64,000 nt of DNA. It comes from Halolactibacillus alkaliphilus. GTDB taxonomy: Bacteria; Bacillota; Bacilli; Bacillales; Amphibacillaceae. This document shows positions 61,633 to 64,000 of the stretch, piece after piece (the stretch's first letter is position 1; every line of letters begins with the position of its first letter). The position numbers and the translations under genes were made by a program. The notes under the pieces are model-generated. The model was not told the origin of the DNA. It searched no databases and was given only the letters and a program-made list of their open reading frames with translations. The stretch lies in the NCBI RefSeq assembly GCF_900115465.1, contig NZ_FOWN01000010.1, positions 1 through 64,000 on the forward strand, in the 5' to 3' direction.

Positions 61633-62372
61633 TATTTATGTTGATCTAGTGCATGAGCTCTTAATTGTTTTACTTCATGTGGTGATAATTCTCTGTAATC
61701 GCCTGAGGTCATGCCTCGTAAATTAAGAAACCCGTATCGTTCACGCTTTAATTTCATAACAGGATAGTTTAACGCTTCAAACATGCGTCTTACTTGTCTA
61801 TTTTTCCCCTCATGCAACGTGAGTTCAATAATTGATTGTCCCTTTTCTTTATTAACTGAAATAATCGTCGCTTCTGTCGCTTTTAATACATCACCTTCTG
61901 ATTTTATTCCGCGCTTAAATTGTTGAAGCTCAGATTTAGTAGGTACACCTTTTATCTTCGCCACGTAGACTTTATCCATTTCATAACTCGGATGCATCAT
62001 CAACTGTGCTAATTCACCGTCATTTGTTAGTAACAGTAAACCAGATGTATCATAATCTAATCGACCGACTGGGTAGACACGCTCTTGGACAAACGGCAAT
62101 ATATCCGTGACGACCTTTCTCCCTTTATCATCACTGACAGCCGAAATCACTCCACGCGGTTTATAAAGTAAAAAATACACACGTGATTCTTTTGTTAATT
62201 GGACACCGTCTACCTCCACGCGGTCGTTAGGTGTGACTTTTACTCCTAAGGTTGTCACTGTTTTACCATTAACTTTTACTCGACCTTCTTCAATCATCGT
62301 TTCTGCTTTTCTTCTAGATGTCACACCACTGTGGGCAATGACCTTTTGTAATCGTTCTGCATGTTGTTCCAT
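61632..62372 (-). CDS. rluB: 23S rRNA pseudouridine synthase RluB-type
   Basis: Makes a pseudouridine in 23S rRNA (position 2605 in E. coli). It has 246 residues. The N-terminal S4 RNA-binding domain (about 5-60) is followed by the catalytic Asp in Gly-Arg-Leu-Asp-Tyr-Asp-Thr-Ser-Gly-Leu-Leu near residue 102, and Gly-Lys-Asn-Arg-Gln-Val-Arg-Arg-Met near 195. The ATG at 62372 is preferred over the in-frame codon at 62387. It lies between spmB and resD, as in B. subtilis except that resABC have gone. Confidence 0.93.
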   Translation of the reverse strand: MEQHAERLQKVIAHSGVTSRRKAETMIEEGRVKVNGKTVTTLGVKVTPNDRVEVDGVQLTKESRVYFLLYKPRGVISAVSDDKGRKVVTDILPFVQERVYPVGRLDYDTSGLLLLTNDGELAQLMMHPSYEMDKVYVAKIKGVPTKSELQQFKRGIKSEGDVLKATEATIISVNKEKGQSIIELTLHEGKNRQVRRMFEALNYPVMKLKRERYGFLNLRGMTSGDYRELSPHEVKQLRAHALDQHK

Positions 62373-62475
62373 ATTTTCACCCTTCATCGTTCTAACATTT
62401 TAAACGCATTATTTTCTTTTACCACACTATTATGTTCTATTCTCTCAAATTATCGACATCTTCACAACTATTTCA

Positions 62476-62994
62476 TCAAAAGAAAAACCATTTAGCGACT
62501 AAAACCGCCGTTATTATACCAATAAAATCGGCCGCAAGTCCAATACTTAATGCTTCTTTGGTCCTTTTAATACCAATTGCCCCAAAGTAAACGGTAACGA
62601 TGTATAAGGTTGTATCTGTTGAGCCTTGAATAACCGAGGCCATTAAGCCAACAGCCGTATCCGGGCCATACAATTGATAAATTTCTTCTGTAACAGCTAA
62701 TGACGCGGCACCCGAGACGGGACGCAGGAGTATTAATGGCCATAATTCAGCTGGAATAGCCCCCTTACCAATCATCGCTATTTTATCACTTAATACGTGG
62801 AAAATATGCGCATTTAATAATAGCTTCACAGAAAAAACGAGCGCTAATAAACGAATAAATAACATCGACATGCATTTAATCGCTTCTGTCGCTCCTTCAA
62901 TAAATAAATCAATCGCTGGTAACCGCTTCACAAAAGCTGTTGCCGTGATTAATAAAATTATTATCGGCAATATATATTCACCAAGTGCCGCCAT
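62476..62994 (-). CDS. spmB: Spore maturation protein SpmB
   Basis: A 172-residue integral membrane protein with four or five hydrophobic segments and the Gate (nucleoside-recognition) domain. With SpmA it helps the forespore core dehydrate. Motifs include Leu-Arg-Pro-Val-Ser-Gly-Ala-Ala-Ser-Leu near residue 95 and Gln-Gly-Ser-Thr-Asp-Thr-Thr-Leu-Tyr near 125. The ATG at 62994, after the spmA stop with a GGGGATC site inside that gene, is preferred to the in-frame TTG at 63012. Confidence 0.92.
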   Translation of the reverse strand: MAALGEYILPIIILLITATAFVKRLPAIDLFIEGATEAIKCMSMLFIRLLALVFSVKLLLNAHIFHVLSDKIAMIGKGAIPAELWPLILLRPVSGAASLAVTEEIYQLYGPDTAVGLMASVIQGSTDTTLYIVTVYFGAIGIKRTKEALSIGLAADFIGIITAVLVAKWFFF

Positions 62995-62996
62995 GA

Positions 62997-63581
62997 CTAA
63001 CGATCCCCACAATGACTTTTTGTATAGATTTTAACAAATCCCACCGCAACGATCGTAGTAATTGCTGACGTTAATATAACTGCCACTATAATACGACTAG
63101 GCATTGAAGAATGCGCAGCTGTTCTTAATGCAATGATCGATGTTGGGTATAAAGCCAAGCTTGAGGTATTAAGCACAATTAATGTCAGCATAGATTTTGA
63201 CGGGCGCTCATTATTTCCATTAAACGCATGCATCAGTTGCATCGCTTTTAAGCCCAGGGGTGTTGCTGCATTCCCCAATCCGAGCAGATTAAATGTTATG
63301 TTGCTTGCGAGATAACCATAGGCTGGGTTCTCAGGTGTCACTTCAGGAAATAACCATTTTAACGGACGTCTTAACATATACGTTAAAGCAGCCAATAAGC
63401 CAGCGCTCTCTGCTATTTTCATAAACCCCAGCCAAAACACCATCATGACGAGCAAATGAAAACTAATGACAACCGTATCCTCAACACTTTCAATCATAAG
63501 CGGAACAATCACCGAGGCATTTGACGTTATAATAAGTGATAACATACCGGTAAAGACAAACGATAGCCAAATCATCGACAT
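62997..63581 (-). CDS. spmA: Spore maturation protein SpmA
   Basis: A 194-residue integral membrane protein, partner of SpmB in spore core dehydration. Four or five hydrophobic segments, a Gate domain, and the conserved Phe-Trp-Leu-Gly-Phe-Met-Lys-Ile-Ala-Glu near residue 52 and Gly-Leu-Gly-Asn-Ala-Ala-Thr-Pro-Leu-Gly-Leu-Lys-Ala-Met near 103 identify it. The ATG at 63581 has an AGGAGTGAG site and overlaps the dacB end by ten bases; longer frames reaching into dacB are not used. Confidence 0.92.
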   Translation of the reverse strand: MSMIWLSFVFTGMLSLIITSNASVIVPLMIESVEDTVVISFHLLVMMVFWLGFMKIAESAGLLAALTYMLRRPLKWLFPEVTPENPAYGYLASNITFNLLGLGNAATPLGLKAMQLMHAFNGNNERPSKSMLTLIVLNTSSLALYPTSIIALRTAAHSSMPSRIIVAVILTSAITTIVAVGFVKIYTKSHCGDR

Positions 63582-64000
63582 ATTCTCACTCCTAACAATG
63601 GGTGAGGGACTATTTCGTTTGTCTCTTTTGATACATTCACCGTAGCCAATAACTGTTGATGGTCCAGCCAATCATTTGGGGCATTTAAAGTAACGACAAT
63701 AATTGGTCGTTGATTTTTTTCAAACACTGTCATAAGTGTTCGACCAGCTGACTTTGTGTAACCTGTCTTTCCGAGTACACTAGGCGCCACATGATACTTC
63801 ACTAACTTATGTTTATGAATCCAGGGGTAATCAACTGCTTGCGACTGATAAGCCCTGGCACCAGAAATATCAATAAACGCATTAAAACCTAAAGCGACTT
63901 GTGTCATCACCGCAAGATCATAAGCACTAGAATAGTGATTGTCACTATCAAGACCGTGCGCATTTTTAAAGCACGTATCATAAAGTCCTAACATGCGCGC
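63572..64000 (-). CDS. dacB: D-alanyl-D-alanine carboxypeptidase, DacB type (partial, 5' end outside window)
   Basis: The C-terminal part of a low-molecular-weight penicillin-binding protein, at least 142 residues, open at the window end. The third active-site motif Lys-Thr-Gly is seen in Leu-Gly-Lys-Thr-Gly-Tyr-Thr, and upstream a His-Gly-Leu-Asp-Ser-Asp motif marks the S11 family. The Ser-x-x-Lys and Ser-x-Asn motifs should lie beyond 64000. Because spmA and spmB follow directly, it corresponds to the B. subtilis dacB-spmA-spmB sporulation operon, which trims spore cortex peptidoglycan. Confidence 0.9.
   Translation of the reverse strand, partial: ARMLGLYDTCFKNAHGLDSDNHYSSAYDLAVMTQVALGFNAFIDISGARAYQSQAVDYPWIHKHKLVKYHVAPSVLGKTGYTKSAGRTLMTVFEKNQRPIIVVTLNAPNDWLDHQQLLATVNVSKETNEIVPHPLLGVRICR

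Overview
This 64 kb window is a stretch of core chromosome from a low-GC Firmicute of the Bacillaceae. Gene content and order follow the Bacillus subtilis ypp-yps-ponA-dinG-pan-cca-dap-aro-hbs-spoIVA-engA-cmk-recQ-res-spm region. Nearly every gene lies on the minus strand; the exceptions are recU-ponA, an RNase HI-like gene and fer. Spore genes (spoIVA, a spoVIF-like gene, spmA, spmB, a dacB-type carboxypeptidase) point to a spore former or a recent descendant of one.

The main theme is loss of respiration. Wherever B. subtilis carries electron-transport or quinone genes in this region, they are absent here and the flanking genes are joined. The qcrABC block is missing between ypiB and ypjA, resABC is missing between resD and rluB, and menH and ndk are missing around the heptaprenyl synthase. 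HepS-like and HepT domains are fused into one ORF. Together these suggest a cytochrome- and quinone-poor halophilic or alkaliphilic bacillus of the Amphibacillus/Halolactibacillus/Streptohalobacillus type. That assignment is an inference from gene content, not a database match.

Layout: 0-0.33 kb, relic end of an IS200/IS605-type element. 0.36-8 kb, YqfQ-like protein, DUF2584 protein, sbcCD, yozE, dihydrofolate reductase, thymidylate synthase, HD hydrolase. 8-13.6 kb, RNase HI-like protein, M32 carboxypeptidase, rRNA methyltransferase, RNase P RNA, gpsB, ypsA, yppE. 13.8-17 kb, recU-ponA. 17-25 kb, ypoC-nth-dnaD, asnS-aspB-ypmBA, dinG. 25-30.8 kb, panBCD, birA, cca, mgsA-dapB-ypjD. 31-34 kb, ypjA-ypiB-TPR gene and a decayed tnpB. 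34-43 kb, aroA-tyrA-hisC-aroH-aroB-aroC, cheR, hepS-hepT fusion, mtrB, hbs. 43.5-52.4 kb, spoIVA, spoVIF-like gene, gpsA, der, rpsA-like gene, plsC, cmk, PilZ protein, asparaginase. 52.6-58 kb, LysM protein, recQ, ypbB, ferredoxin, ECF sigma/anti-sigma pair. 58-64 kb, a cobalamin-riboswitch-controlled lipoprotein plus ECF S component, resDE, rluB, spmAB, partial dacB.

The strongest observations are: (1) a cobalamin riboswitch in front of a DUF4430 lipoprotein and an ECF S component, which identifies a probable B12 uptake module; (2) the HepS-HepT fusion; (3) coordinated excision of respiratory genes while resDE is kept; (4) TRAP (mtrB) kept although the trp operon has left its usual place; (5) a long AT-rich hairpin touching the hbs ribosome binding site; (6) three IS200/IS605 relics, one with a visible tnpB frameshift. 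No CRISPR array, prophage, tRNA or obviously new multigene defence system was seen.
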